Origin: Acidobacterium sp.
GTDB taxonomy: Bacteria > Acidobacteriota > Terriglobia > Terriglobales > Acidobacteriaceae
Reading direction: 5' to 3'
Assembly: GCA_003166955.1 (NCBI GenBank)
Contig: PMUI01000107.1
Location: forward strand, 61,451 to 125,450
DNA: 64,000 bases
The notes beneath the pieces were generated by a model. It searched no databases and was not told where the DNA came from. It saw only the letters and a program-made list of their open reading frames with translations. Positions 28,417 to 37,302 of the stretch are shown here, piece after piece; position 1 is the first letter of the stretch, and every line of letters begins with the position of its first letter. The translations under genes and the position numbers were made by a program.

Positions 28417-29499
28417 CTACGGGATCGCCGCAGCGTAGACATTAGAAGGAACGCTCTGCACTCCGGAAGCGTCCACGCTCATCACTTCGTACGTATAGCT
28501 CGTGCCGGCCAGCACCGTCGTATCGGTGTAAGTGGTCGGCTGCTGCACCGACGTATTCAGCAACTGATAAGAGGTACCGCCGCTCGCCGCACGATAGACT
28601 TTGTAGCCGGCGACCGGATCGCTGGAGCTGCTCGGCGCGTCCCAGGTGAGCTGCACCTGATAGCCAGCCGCCGATGTGCCGGTACCGCTCAGGCCGATCG
28701 TAGCAGTTCCACCGCTGGCGGCATTGCTGGCTATGGTCACCGTTCCGGTATCGGCCCCCGCAGCGGTGGGATCGAACTGCAGATCCAGCGTTGCTGTCTG
28801 GCCGGGTGTCAGCGTGAGCGGCGTCGTGACGCCCGACATCGTGAAGCCCGTTCCCTTAATGGCCGCCGAGTTGACGGTCAGCGACGCCGTTCCGCTGGAG
28901 GTCAGCTGCACCGTCTGCGCCGACGGCGTATTCAGGCTCACGCTGCCAAAGGCCACGCTGGTGGACCCCAGCGTCAGAGCTGCAGTACCGGTGGGGATCG
29001 TCGTCGCAGGCTTTAGCTGGAGCGAGTAAGCAGCAGAATTGCCGTTGCCCGAAGCTGTCAGGGTTGCAGTCTGCGCTGAGCTGACCACCGAGGCAGTCGC
29101 AGCAAATCCAGCGGTCGTCGCTCCCGAAACCACTGCGACTGACGTTGGCACTTTAACGGCGCTGCTGCTGCTCGCCAGACTGACCGTCATCCCACCGTTT
29201 CCGGCCGCGCCGGTCAGCGTCACGGTGCAGGCATCCGTGCCTGCTCCGGTCAGCGAACCACTGCTGCAAGTCACTTTGCTCACTTTTCCGCTCGACCCGT
29301 GCCGGTTATTCCAGTGCTGCGCGAACATCGAACCGGGGGTAAAGCACAACAGTGTTGCAACGGCAGCAACCGATGCGGTCCTGCGAAATCGGTTGCGACT
29401 CCCTGGCGGCCTGACGAGAAATGAAGTTTGGTTGCGGGTCAATGCGTCGGCAGCCGAGACTGCGCGGCCGAAAGAGGGAGCAATACGATTGAGGTACAT
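28417..29499 (-). CDS. secreted Ig-like / fibronectin III protein (paralogue)
   Basis: 360 residues from the ATG at 29499, after an AGGTG site. The architecture is a single-module version of its neighbour: an N-terminal extension containing IAPSFGRAV (cf. LPSPFGRKV next door), export signal (VAAVATLLCFTPGSMFA), one BIG-type domain (TCSSGSLTGAGTDAC), one choice-of-anchor D domain (GSTSVAFGSVSLNT) and one FnIII domain (QLTWDAPSSSSDPVAGYKVYR). It probably arose by tandem duplication. Function outside the cell is unknown. Confidence 0.8.
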   Translation of the reverse strand: MYLNRIAPSFGRAVSAADALTRNQTSFLVRPPGSRNRFRRTASVAAVATLLCFTPGSMFAQHWNNRHGSSGKVSKVTCSSGSLTGAGTDACTVTLTGAAGNGGMTVSLASSSSAVKVPTSVAVVSGATTAGFAATASVVSSAQTATLTASGNGNSAAYSLQLKPATTIPTGTAALTLGSTSVAFGSVSLNTPSAQTVQLTSSGTASLTVNSAAIKGTGFTMSGVTTPLTLTPGQTATLDLQFDPTAAGADTGTVTIASNAASGGTATIGLSGTGTSAAGYQVQLTWDAPSSSSDPVAGYKVYRAASGGTSYQLLNTSVQQPTTYTDTTVLAGTSYTYEVMSVDASGVQSVPSNVYAAAIP

Positions 29500-30138
29500 T
29501 CGGTGGCACCTGATAACGCCTGGGCACACGCCACCTGTTGACGCGCGCAGCGTGACTGCGGCGCCGAGCCTTCCTGCAAACAGGAAGGCGTAGCTGAGTG
29601 TCAGGCGTTGTCTTTCCCGAACGAAGTCCTGCTAAGTCATCGCCGTGGGTGTGACTTAGAGGTCCGTCGAGACGAGACAATACCTTTCTCTCTCAGACTG
29701 AGATACCTTGGCCCGGTACAATTTTTGGGGGGACCCTGCGACTCTTCAATCGCGGCTACTGCTCAAAGGCGGACAGTTCTTACAACGTGGTGACAACGGA
29801 CAGCGTGGTGATACGACGTGGTCACTTCTGAGCCCCTACCTCACAAATCAGGAAATCTAAGTTTTTCGAACCCTCCAATAGCTTTTTTTCTAAGAATTGC
29901 CTTAGTCGTACTCCGCGTTTAGACTTCGGTCAACCCCTAAATCACAATTTTCTGAGGAATTCGGCGTCAATCTCCGCCAGGCTTTTGTCGCGCCCTCAAG
30001 TCGAGCAATTTCTGCCGTTTCTGCGGAGATTTCCATGCAATTTTTTCCGGCCGCAGCGGTGCGGCGACCGCGCCAGCTCTGCCGGAGCATAAAAAACTCC
30101 CCATGACGGGGCGCCACTGTTCCTGTACGCTGTCTGTC
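29500..30138. promoter_or_regulatory. long divergent intergenic region
   Basis: These 639 bases hold no convincing gene. On the minus side lies the leader of the Ig-like paralogue, with hairpins GGTGGC/GCCACC (about 29501-29536) and CCTTCCTG/CAGGAAGG (about 29570-29588). Three direct copies of CGTGGTGA or CGTGGTCA occur at 29786, 29804 and 29817. An AT-rich patch lies at 29850-29900, and a weak hairpin with a T run on the minus strand near 30085-30112. Confidence 0.5.
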
Positions 30139-30900
30139 ATGAAAAGTCAGGTCATCGGCACCACCATGCCGGTTCTCGAGTTCCTTCTCGAGCCCAACGA
30201 CACCATCATCTCCGAAGCCGGCGAGCTCTCCTGGATGTCCCCCAACGTTCAGATGACTACCCACACGCAATTCGGTGGAGGAGGCGGCTTCTTCGGCGCA
30301 TTCAAACGTGTGGTTGGCGGCGGCAGCCTCTTCATGACGGAGTACCGCGCCATGGGCGGCAACGGCGAGCTGGCCTTCGCCACGCGGGTCCCTGGCCACA
30401 TCGTGCCCGTCGAAGTCGCGCCCGGCTACGACTACATGATCCATCGGCACGGCTTTCTCTGCGCCACCTCCGCCATTCAGATCGGCGTCGGATTCCAGCA
30501 GTCTCTCGGCGCGGGCATCTTCGGAGGCGACGGCTTCCTGCTGCAGAAAGTCAGCGGCCAGGGCACCGCGTGGATCGAGCTCTCCGGCGAAGTCGTCACC
30601 CGCGATCTTCAGCAAGGCGAGACGCTGCTGGTCCACCCCGGCCACGTCGGCGCCTTCACGGCCAGCATTTCGTTTCAGATCACCATGGTCCGCGGCATCA
30701 AGAACCTTATCTTCGGCGGAGACGGCATCTTTCTGGCCTCGCTCACCGGCCCCGGCCGGATTTGGCTGCAGACCCTGCCACTCTCGCGCCTCGCGCATGC
30801 GCTCCAGGAGTACATGCCGCAGCGCGAAGTCCGGCAAACCACCGAAGCCGGCGTCCTCGGCGGCGTCCTCGGCTCCGTCCTCGACAACATGAATCGATAG
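30139..30900 (+). CDS. AIM24 / TIGR00266 family protein
   Basis: 253 residues of the AIM24 double-psi/beta-helix family (TIGR00266), small cytoplasmic or membrane-associated proteins of unknown function. Typical features are the N-terminal VLEFLLEPNDTIISEAGELSWM, the Gly-rich GGGGGFFGAFKRVVGGGSLFMTEY, and the C-terminal GVLGGVLGSVLD. Start chosen at the ATG giving MKSQVIG; the longer frame adds an unlikely Cys-rich stretch. It stands alone between two divergent regions. Confidence 0.85.
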   Translation: MKSQVIGTTMPVLEFLLEPNDTIISEAGELSWMSPNVQMTTHTQFGGGGGFFGAFKRVVGGGSLFMTEYRAMGGNGELAFATRVPGHIVPVEVAPGYDYMIHRHGFLCATSAIQIGVGFQQSLGAGIFGGDGFLLQKVSGQGTAWIELSGEVVTRDLQQGETLLVHPGHVGAFTASISFQITMVRGIKNLIFGGDGIFLASLTGPGRIWLQTLPLSRLAHALQEYMPQREVRQTTEAGVLGGVLGSVLDNMNR

Positions 30901-31110
30901 CATCGCCCTCGGCCTCATCGGTGCCCTTTCCCGATGAGGCCGCGGACTTATCCGCTGTCGTCCAATCTTCCGGGCTGAATTCGCTTTTCCAGTTTGGTAT
31001 CGCTCCATTACCGAAGTGGAGGAAACCACGCCCGGTAATCTGTCCGCGCCCGAACGCCCACCTTATCCTGGAATCCACGAACAGTGCGCCTCGCACTTTC
31101 TCGTGCTTCC

Positions 31111-32145
31111 ATGTCAGATCATTCTCCGATCTCGGACTATCCGCTGGTCTCCGCTGTCATACCCACCCGCGGCCGGCCGGAGCTGCTCGCCTGGGCGATT
31201 CGCAGCGCGCTGCACCAGACCTGGCCTCGCATGGAGGTCATCGTCGTGGTCGACGGCCCTGATCCGGATACGGCGACTTATCTTGAATCCCTCACCGACC
31301 CGCGTGTGCGGGTGGTTTTTCTGGCCGACCGCTGCGGTGGCTCCGATGCCCGCAACGCCGGCGTCCGCGTGGCTCGCGGTGACTGGATCGCCTTTCTGGA
31401 CGATGACGACGAATGGCTCCCGGAAAAGACTGGCCGCCAGATGCGTGTTGCGCACGCCATGCCGGACTGGTTTCCGGTGGTCTCCTGCCGTCTGATCGCA
31501 CAGTCGCCGGCGACCAGCCGCGTGCTGCCGCTACGGCCGTATCAACAGCCGCAGCCAATCGCGGATTTTCTCTTCTGCCGTACCAGCCTGCGCGATCCGG
31601 GCGGCCTCATGCAAAGTTCCACCCTTCTGGCGCCGCGCGATCTTCTGCTCGCCGTGCCGTTCCAGTCCGGCCTTCCCCTGCATCAGGACTGGGACTGGCT
31701 GATCCGCGTTGCCGCGCACAAAGGCGTCGGCCTTTCCATGGTGCGCCAGCCCCTCGCCATATGGCGGGTGGAAGACGCGCGTGAGACCGTGGGCCGCGAT
31801 GCCGCATGGCAATCGTCGCTGTCGTGGATACGCGCCTCCCGCGGTCAGGTATCCTCTCGTGCCTTCTCCTGGTTCGTGGCCATTCAGTGCGCGTGGCGCG
31901 CGCAGAGCAGCCATGCAGAACTGCGCGCCCGATTCACTTTGCTGCGTGCATTTCTACTGGAAGGCCAGCCGGAACTTCGCTCCTTCACCAGCTTCCTCAT
32001 CTTCGCCTTCATTCCGGCAAAGATCCGCCGATCCCTGAGGCAAGGTATTCGCCAGGCGCGGCATCGGGCTGACGCGGAGCCCGGTCTCCGCCTGGTCTTC
32101 AGCCGCAAGCCTGCTGTTCCTGTTCTGCGAAAATCCTCCCTCTGA
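31111..32145 (+). CDS. family 2 glycosyltransferase
   Basis: 344 residues. The GT-A domain opens with SAVIPTRGRPELLAWAIRSAL, then VVVDGPDPDT and the DxD segment AFLDDDDEWLPEK; the later HQDWDWLIRVA matches the ED/WDW acceptor region. The C-terminal third is basic with one hydrophobic patch. It opens the polysaccharide cluster and is followed after 4 bases by the SIS isomerase gene. Confidence 0.88.
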   Translation: MSDHSPISDYPLVSAVIPTRGRPELLAWAIRSALHQTWPRMEVIVVVDGPDPDTATYLESLTDPRVRVVFLADRCGGSDARNAGVRVARGDWIAFLDDDDEWLPEKTGRQMRVAHAMPDWFPVVSCRLIAQSPATSRVLPLRPYQQPQPIADFLFCRTSLRDPGGLMQSSTLLAPRDLLLAVPFQSGLPLHQDWDWLIRVAAHKGVGLSMVRQPLAIWRVEDARETVGRDAAWQSSLSWIRASRGQVSSRAFSWFVAIQCAWRAQSSHAELRARFTLLRAFLLEGQPELRSFTSFLIFAFIPAKIRRSLRQGIRQARHRADAEPGLRLVFSRKPAVPVLRKSSL

Positions 32146-32149
32146 TCCG

Positions 32150-32764
32150 GTGCCGACCTTGCCTGCCAGCGACTACACCGCCGCCTATCTTTCCGAAGTG
32201 GGCGCCCTCGCTTCTCATCTCGATACGACTGTCATCGATCGCATGATCGAGTTACTGCTCGAGATTCGCGCTCAGGGCGGGCGCGTCTTCTTTCTCGGCG
32301 TGGGTGGCGGCGCCGGCCATGCCAGCCATGCGGTCAACGACTTCCGCAAGATCGCCGGCATTGAGTGCTACGCCCCCACCGACAACGTCTCGGAACTCAC
32401 CGCCCGCATCAACGACGACGGCTGGGAATCCTGCTATGCCAACTGGCTCCTGGGCAGTCATCTTTCCGCCCGCGATGCCGTCTTTGTCTTCTCCGTGGGC
32501 GGCGGGAATCCAGAGCACCACGTCAGTACGAATCTGGTCGCGAGTCTCACTTTGGCGAAACAGACCGGGGCCCGCATCCTCGGTATCGTGGGCCGCGATG
32601 GCGGCTACACCGCGCAGGTCGCGGACGCCTGTCTGATCATCCCCACACTCCGCGCGGACACAGTCACGCCGCACACCGAGGAGTTCCAGGCGGTTGTGTG
32701 GCACCTGATCGTCTCCCACCCTCGCCTGCGGGCCAATGAGATGAAATGGGAATCCGCAAGATAA
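32150..32764 (+). CDS. gmhA: SIS-domain phosphoheptose isomerase
   Basis: 204 residues from a GTG start. The SIS fold is recognised by GRVFFLGVGGGAGHASHAVNDF and VFVFSVGGGNPEHHVS, with the conserved TEEFQ-type helix TPHTEEFQAVVWH at the C-terminus. GmhA enzymes convert sedoheptulose 7-phosphate to D-glycero-D-manno-heptose 7-phosphate. The neighbouring phosphatase, GHMP kinase and nucleotidyltransferase fit this reaction as the first step of GDP-heptose synthesis. The symbol is assigned on context, since SIS sugar isomerases are hard to tell apart. Confidence 0.75.
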   Translation: MPTLPASDYTAAYLSEVGALASHLDTTVIDRMIELLLEIRAQGGRVFFLGVGGGAGHASHAVNDFRKIAGIECYAPTDNVSELTARINDDGWESCYANWLLGSHLSARDAVFVFSVGGGNPEHHVSTNLVASLTLAKQTGARILGIVGRDGGYTAQVADACLIIPTLRADTVTPHTEEFQAVVWHLIVSHPRLRANEMKWESAR

Positions 32765-33357
32765 CCCGGCCCGCGATCTTCCTCGACCGTGATGGCGTGC
32801 TCAATCCCACCATCCTCAACCCGGCCACCGGCCGGATGGAATCCCCGCTCACGCCGAAGGATCTTCGGCTCATCGACGGCGTGATTCCCGCCCTTCACAA
32901 GCTGCAAAGTGCGGGCTATCCGCTCATCCTCGTTTCCAATCAGCCGAACTTTGCGCTCGGTAAGTTCAGTTACCAAACCCACCGCGATATACAACATAAG
33001 CTCGTCACAGCCCTGGCCTCGGCCGGCATCGGCTTCTTTCGCTTCAGCTACTGCCTGCATCACCCCAGAGGACTCACGCCTGGGTACTCGCACGTATGCG
33101 ACTGCCGCAAACCCTCGCCAGGCCTCCTGCTGCAGGCGCGCAATGACTTTGGCCTCACGCTTTCCGATTCGTGGATGATCGGCGACCAGCCCACCGACAC
33201 GCAGTGCGGCCACGCGGCGGGCGTTCGCACCATCCGCATTGCGCCCAGCTCATCCGGCGCCTGTCTGACCCTGCAGAGCCCCGACCCCTGCGCCGACTAC
33301 TTCGCGCGGAATCTCACCGAGGCCGCGGAAATCATTCTCAGCGATGCGGCCCGCTGA
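32746..33357 (+). CDS. gmhB: HAD-IIIA D,D-heptose 1,7-bisphosphate phosphatase
   Basis: 203 residues. HAD motif I is IFLDRDGVLNPT, motif II is ILVSNQPNFALG, motif III includes CRKPSPG and motif IV GDQPTDTQCG. A zinc site of the GmhB type is present as CLHHPRG then CDCRKP. It dephosphorylates the C7 position of heptose bisphosphate in the cytoplasm. The gene overlaps gmhA by 19 bases, and its last 108 bases overlap the convergent transaldolase gene. Confidence 0.85.
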   Translation: MGIRKITRPAIFLDRDGVLNPTILNPATGRMESPLTPKDLRLIDGVIPALHKLQSAGYPLILVSNQPNFALGKFSYQTHRDIQHKLVTALASAGIGFFRFSYCLHHPRGLTPGYSHVCDCRKPSPGLLLQARNDFGLTLSDSWMIGDQPTDTQCGHAAGVRTIRIAPSSSGACLTLQSPDPCADYFARNLTEAAEIILSDAAR

Positions 33358-34110
33358 ATTCTCCTGGACCTTCGCTGCCACTACTGCACTGGTGTCGATC
33401 TCGTACGCCGCCACCAGCGCATCGCCGTAAAACATCTCTACGGTTTCCAGCGAATAGGCCGCGAGGTCCTTCCCAACCAGTTCCATCCTGCGCAAGATCT
33501 CCGGCGCTACGGTGATAATGTCGCACCCCGTGTCCTCCGCCTGGAAGACGTTCAGTAACTCGCGGGGGCTGGCCCACAACAGCTGCGCACTCGGCCGCCA
33601 CCGCAGGATCCGCTTCGCCTCCGCCATCAGCGGAATCGGATCGACGCCTGTATCCGCGATTCGCCCCGCGAACACCGACACGATCGCCCAGGTCTCCGGC
33701 TCCAGCGCCTCAACAACCCGCTCCACCTGCTCGAGCGTCAGGATCGCAGTCACGTTGAGCGCGACTCCCGCTTCAGCCAGCCTGCGGATCAGCGGCCCCA
33801 TAAACACGCCGTCGCGATTCGTGACCGGGATCTTCACATTGACGTTCGGGCCCCAGGTCGCGATCGTGAGCGCCTGCATCTCCATCTCCGCTTCGTCATC
33901 GGCGAACACCTCCAGCGAGATGGGCCGGTCTGGCACCGCGCGCAGTAACGAGCGCGCAAAGGCCTCGTAGTTCCGCACCCCTGCCTTGCGCATCAGGGTC
34001 GGATTCGTGGTGAAGCCCCGAATCCACGGCTTGGCGTACATCTCAAGAATTCCCGCCAAATCGGCTCCGTCGCTGAACAAACTGATCCGCAGTTCTTCAA
34101 TTTTCCTCAT
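33250..34110 (-). CDS. transaldolase family protein
   Basis: 286 residues of the small TalC/MipB-like transaldolase class. The start RISLFSDGADLAGI and GFTTNPTLMRKAG are family-typical, the Schiff-base lysine lies in NVKIPVTN, and VSVFAGRIADTGVDP follows. Transaldolase produces sedoheptulose 7-phosphate, the GmhA substrate, which would explain its place in this cluster. The C-terminal 40 or so residues beyond the barrel overlap the convergent gmhB and look like an extension. It overlaps the upstream WecG/TagA gene by 14 bases. Confidence 0.88.
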   Translation of the reverse strand: MRKIEELRISLFSDGADLAGILEMYAKPWIRGFTTNPTLMRKAGVRNYEAFARSLLRAVPDRPISLEVFADDEAEMEMQALTIATWGPNVNVKIPVTNRDGVFMGPLIRRLAEAGVALNVTAILTLEQVERVVEALEPETWAIVSVFAGRIADTGVDPIPLMAEAKRILRWRPSAQLLWASPRELLNVFQAEDTGCDIITVAPEILRRMELVGKDLAAYSLETVEMFYGDALVAAYEIDTSAVVAAKVQENSAGRIAENDFRGLGEIPREVVGAGVGALQGQTGAG

Positions 34111-35023
34111 GGCCTGACCCTGTCGTTGTGAGTTGTTTGTTGTCGCCGCGGAAGGTCTCTGCGATACCTCGCATGAGATCGCGGGATCTCTCCCGCGCCC
34201 ACTGCCGCATCACCAGAAGCACGAACCGTGTGTTCCCGATGAGATATCTGCGCCACAGGCGCCGCGGTTCCATCAGAAGCCGGAAGAGCCACTCCAGCGC
34301 GATTGCCTGGACCCAGGGCGGCGCGCGCCGCCGCAGCTTCGCCTGCGTATCCAGCGCCGCGCCCACCGCCATGATCGCGCCCACCTTCAGGCGCCCGCGA
34401 TTCTCCTGAATCCAGATTTCCTGCTTCGGGGCTCCGAAAGCCACGCACAGCAGGTCAGGGGCGCCCTCGTCAATGACTCTGCCAATGCGAGTTAGTTCCG
34501 CGGCATCATTCTCAAAGCCTCGCGGCGGGTAATATGTCCCGCAAATCTGGAGCCCAGGATACCGCTCCCGCAGATGATGCGCTGCCATCACCGCCGCGCC
34601 TGGCAACCCTCCCAGGAAAAACACCCGGAAGCCATAATGGGCTGCCTCCGAGCACATCCGCTCCATCAGGTCGCCGCCCGTCACCCGTTCCGGAATGGGA
34701 ACGCCCAGCAAACGCGACGCAAAAACTATGGAGATTCCATCCGGAACCACCAGATCCGCATCCTGCATCGCCTCGGCAAAGCGGCTGTTGCGCTCCGCCA
34801 TGGTCACCAGATGCGCGTTCGGACCTACCACCGTCAGCGGCGGCAACTCTCCGCGGTGCAGCAAGGCCTCCACCATGAGCACCGCGGCGTAATCCATCGA
34901 GATCCGGTCGATGGGAACTTTGCCCAGCATAAATCGAGGCGGCAACGGCAGCCGCGCGGGTGCAGAGGCCGAATCCGGATCCTCCGCACATTCTGTCGTG
35001 ATCGTTTCCACCATCAGGCCCAC
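34097..35023 (-). CDS. WecG/TagA/CpsF family glycosyltransferase
   Basis: 308 residues of GT26, which transfer sugars (often N-acetylmannosaminuronate or N-acetylmannosamine) onto lipid-linked intermediates. Signature segments are VVGPNAHLVTMAERN, DADLVVPDGISIVFASRLLG, RVTGGDLMERM, FFLGGLPGAA and APKQEIWIQENRG. The Arg/Trp-rich C-terminus (LEWLFRLLMEPRRLWRRYL) is the usual membrane-binding tail. It is in a minus-strand operon with the GT2 gene (10-bp overlap) and transaldolase. Confidence 0.92.
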   Translation of the reverse strand: MGLMVETITTECAEDPDSASAPARLPLPPRFMLGKVPIDRISMDYAAVLMVEALLHRGELPPLTVVGPNAHLVTMAERNSRFAEAMQDADLVVPDGISIVFASRLLGVPIPERVTGGDLMERMCSEAAHYGFRVFFLGGLPGAAVMAAHHLRERYPGLQICGTYYPPRGFENDAAELTRIGRVIDEGAPDLLCVAFGAPKQEIWIQENRGRLKVGAIMAVGAALDTQAKLRRRAPPWVQAIALEWLFRLLMEPRRLWRRYLIGNTRFVLLVMRQWARERSRDLMRGIAETFRGDNKQLTTTGSGHEEN

Positions 35024-36018
35024 AGCACTCCCTTTCGCTCCAGAAATCTGTCCGGCGGCACACCATTGCCGATCGCCGTATGCCGCAGTTCATCCCGAAC
35101 TCTACGTAAAACGTAGCCCGGCGACGCGTGCGCAGCATGGGCCAGAGCGCCCAAACCGCGCACATAACGCTTCTCTGCCAGATTGATGTTGAACCGCCGA
35201 AGCGCCTCCTTCGCCTCAAACGCCGACGGATCGAGAAACTCCGTCAACGGCGCGGCAACGTCTCCCAGCGGCCGTGGCGGCAGCTTCCACAGCTCTGAGA
35301 GCAGCAGATACTGCACATAGATCGCTGCGAGCTGCTGCTTCTCCAGATTCTGCGCACTCAGGCTTTGCGGATTCAGCCTGAATCCCACCAGCGCTTCTGG
35401 AATGCAGCGAATCTCGTACCGCAACGCCATGCGCCACCACAGGTCCGCATCTTCTGCGTGGATCTCCATCCGATATCCCCCTGCGGCGCACGCCTTTTCC
35501 ACGTTCAGCGCCACCGTCGAGTGACAAATCGACAGCAGATAGCCGCTCCGGACCATCGCCCGCAGTTCCTCTGGAGTACCCCGCGAGCACCGGAACTGAC
35601 CCGCGCAGCGCTCCCGCGGATGGTAGTCAGCCAGCGAATAGATCAGCCCCGCGTCCGGATGAGCCCGAATCGCTTCCTGCAGCCTTTTGATTCGCATCGG
35701 ATACGAAACATCGTCCCCGTCCATGCGGACCAGCCAGGGCGTTCGCGTCTCGTACAGCAGGCGGTTCAGCGTGGCGGTAATGCCCGCGCGGATCTGGTCC
35801 AGCACGCGCAGCCGGGGCCACGGGAATCCAACCCGCGCCAGTTTGTTCTCAAGGTTCCTCAGATACGCCGCGCTGCCATCCGTGCCCCCGTCCACGATCA
35901 CGAGGATCTGAAACGCATTGGTCGTCTGATGCAGCAGGCTGTCCATTGCCTCCGGCAGCCACGGCATGGCGTTGCATACCGGCATCCCCACTGTGAGCCC
36001 GAAATCAGTTGTGTCCAT
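35014..36018 (-). CDS. family 2 glycosyltransferase
   Basis: 334 residues. The GT-A domain reads TVGMPVCNAMPWLPEAMDSLL, ILVIVDGGTDGS, and the DxD region LVRMDGDDVSYPMR; the acceptor region EDADLWWRMAL is clear. It is the first gene of the minus-strand operon within the polysaccharide cluster and divergent from the epimerase gene. Confidence 0.9.
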   Translation of the reverse strand: MDTTDFGLTVGMPVCNAMPWLPEAMDSLLHQTTNAFQILVIVDGGTDGSAAYLRNLENKLARVGFPWPRLRVLDQIRAGITATLNRLLYETRTPWLVRMDGDDVSYPMRIKRLQEAIRAHPDAGLIYSLADYHPRERCAGQFRCSRGTPEELRAMVRSGYLLSICHSTVALNVEKACAAGGYRMEIHAEDADLWWRMALRYEIRCIPEALVGFRLNPQSLSAQNLEKQQLAAIYVQYLLLSELWKLPPRPLGDVAAPLTEFLDPSAFEAKEALRRFNINLAEKRYVRGLGALAHAAHASPGYVLRRVRDELRHTAIGNGVPPDRFLERKGVLWA

Positions 36019-36324
36019 AATTCGCCAGTGCCGACGCGCCTGGAGGGCGCCGGCAGAAAGTTACGAAGCCACTTATAAATCCCCGTTAGCATGATCAACC
36101 TGTGGATCGTCACCCTTCCCTATCTCAGGTAATGCCGCCGACAGGTCATAACTTTGTCATTAACCTGACTTGCGTAACCGCTCCGGCTACAGAAATGATT
36201 GCCATTCCTCAGGGCGACGCCCAAGGATAGGAGCATCGTTTCACTTCGGGCCACTAAGCTCCAGCGAGTTTCAAAATCGGAATCGCCATTACTGATTCGT
36301 ATATCCGGCAGAGGGAACCATCAG
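36019..36324. promoter_or_regulatory. divergent promoter region in polysaccharide cluster
   Basis: 306 bases between two divergent operons. No gene is visible, although the epimerase frame is open upstream of its proposed start. GC content dips around 36140-36200. I saw no confident operator or riboswitch. Confidence 0.5.
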
Positions 36325-37302
36325 ATGCTCCTTTCGGAGGCAAGTTACTTCATCATCGGGGGCGCCGGCTTCATCGGCAGCCATTTCATGGACGCGCTGC
36401 TTGCGTCTGAGAAGACCCGCCGCGTCACCATCTTCGACAACTTTTCGTCCGGCCGCGAATGGCACTACGAGGCTCATCGCCGCGATCCGCGCCTCAACGT
36501 CGTCCATGCGGACGCCTGCGACATCAACGCCCTTACCGCTACGATGGAGGGCCACGACTGGGTCATCCACCTTGCCTCGAATCCCGATATCGCCGCCGCG
36601 GCCGAGCGTCCGGAGATCGACTTCTATCAGGGCACGCTGCTCACGAATAACGTGGTCGAGGCCATGCGCCGTTCCGGCGTGCGCCGTCTGCTTTACGCTT
36701 CCGGCAGCGGCGTCTACGGCGACGCGGGCGACAAGCCGATCCCGGAAGATTTTGCCCCCATGGTGCCCATCTCCACGTACGGCGCCAGCAAGCTGGCCTG
36801 CGAATCCCTGATCGCGAGCTACTGCTCCATGTTCGGACTGCACGCCTGCGCCTTTCGTTTCGGCAATGTCGTCGGCCCCCGCCAGACCCACGGCGTCGGA
36901 TTCGATTTCCTGCGCAGCCTCTCCGCCAAACCCAAGCGCCTTCGCATCCTCGGCGACGGCAATCAAAGCAAGCCCTACATTCACGTCACCGATGTCGTCG
37001 AAGCCGCGCTGTGCGCTGCGAAGAAGGCTACAGCACCGTTCTCCGTCTTCAACGTCGCCACCGACGACACAGTCACCGTCACCGAAATCGCCGACCTTGC
37101 CGTCACAACCCTCGGTCTGGCCGACAAGCCCGCGTTCGAGTACACCGGCGGATCGCGTGGCTGGCGCGGCGACGTACCGGTAGTCCGTCTCGATTCCTCG
37201 CGCATACGCTCTCTCGGCTGGTTCCCAAAAAGGAACAGCCGCGACGCCGTGCGCGAATCCCTTGAGGAGCTGATGGCCGATGAACGCATCCTTCGTAACT
37301 GA
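36325..37302 (+). CDS. NAD-dependent sugar epimerase/dehydratase
   Basis: 325 residues of the extended short-chain dehydrogenase family. The NAD loop is IIGGAGFIGSH at the N-terminus, and the catalytic YxxxK is in STYGASKLACE. Start placed at 36325, giving MLLSEASYF, after an AGAGGGA site. It may act as a UDP-hexose 4-epimerase or on the GDP-heptose made by the neighbours; the sequence alone does not decide. It overlaps the next gene by 23 bases. Confidence 0.85.
   Translation: MLLSEASYFIIGGAGFIGSHFMDALLASEKTRRVTIFDNFSSGREWHYEAHRRDPRLNVVHADACDINALTATMEGHDWVIHLASNPDIAAAAERPEIDFYQGTLLTNNVVEAMRRSGVRRLLYASGSGVYGDAGDKPIPEDFAPMVPISTYGASKLACESLIASYCSMFGLHACAFRFGNVVGPRQTHGVGFDFLRSLSAKPKRLRILGDGNQSKPYIHVTDVVEAALCAAKKATAPFSVFNVATDDTVTVTEIADLAVTTLGLADKPAFEYTGGSRGWRGDVPVVRLDSSRIRSLGWFPKRNSRDAVRESLEELMADERILRN

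Noticed and set aside
29540..29700. Cyclic-di-GMP (GEMM-type) riboswitch before the Ig-like gene
   Set aside because: The conserved core segments of that class could not be found; only generic hairpins are present.
36019..36324. Sigma-54 promoter in the divergent region
   Set aside because: No TGGCAC-N5-TTGC match was found on either strand.
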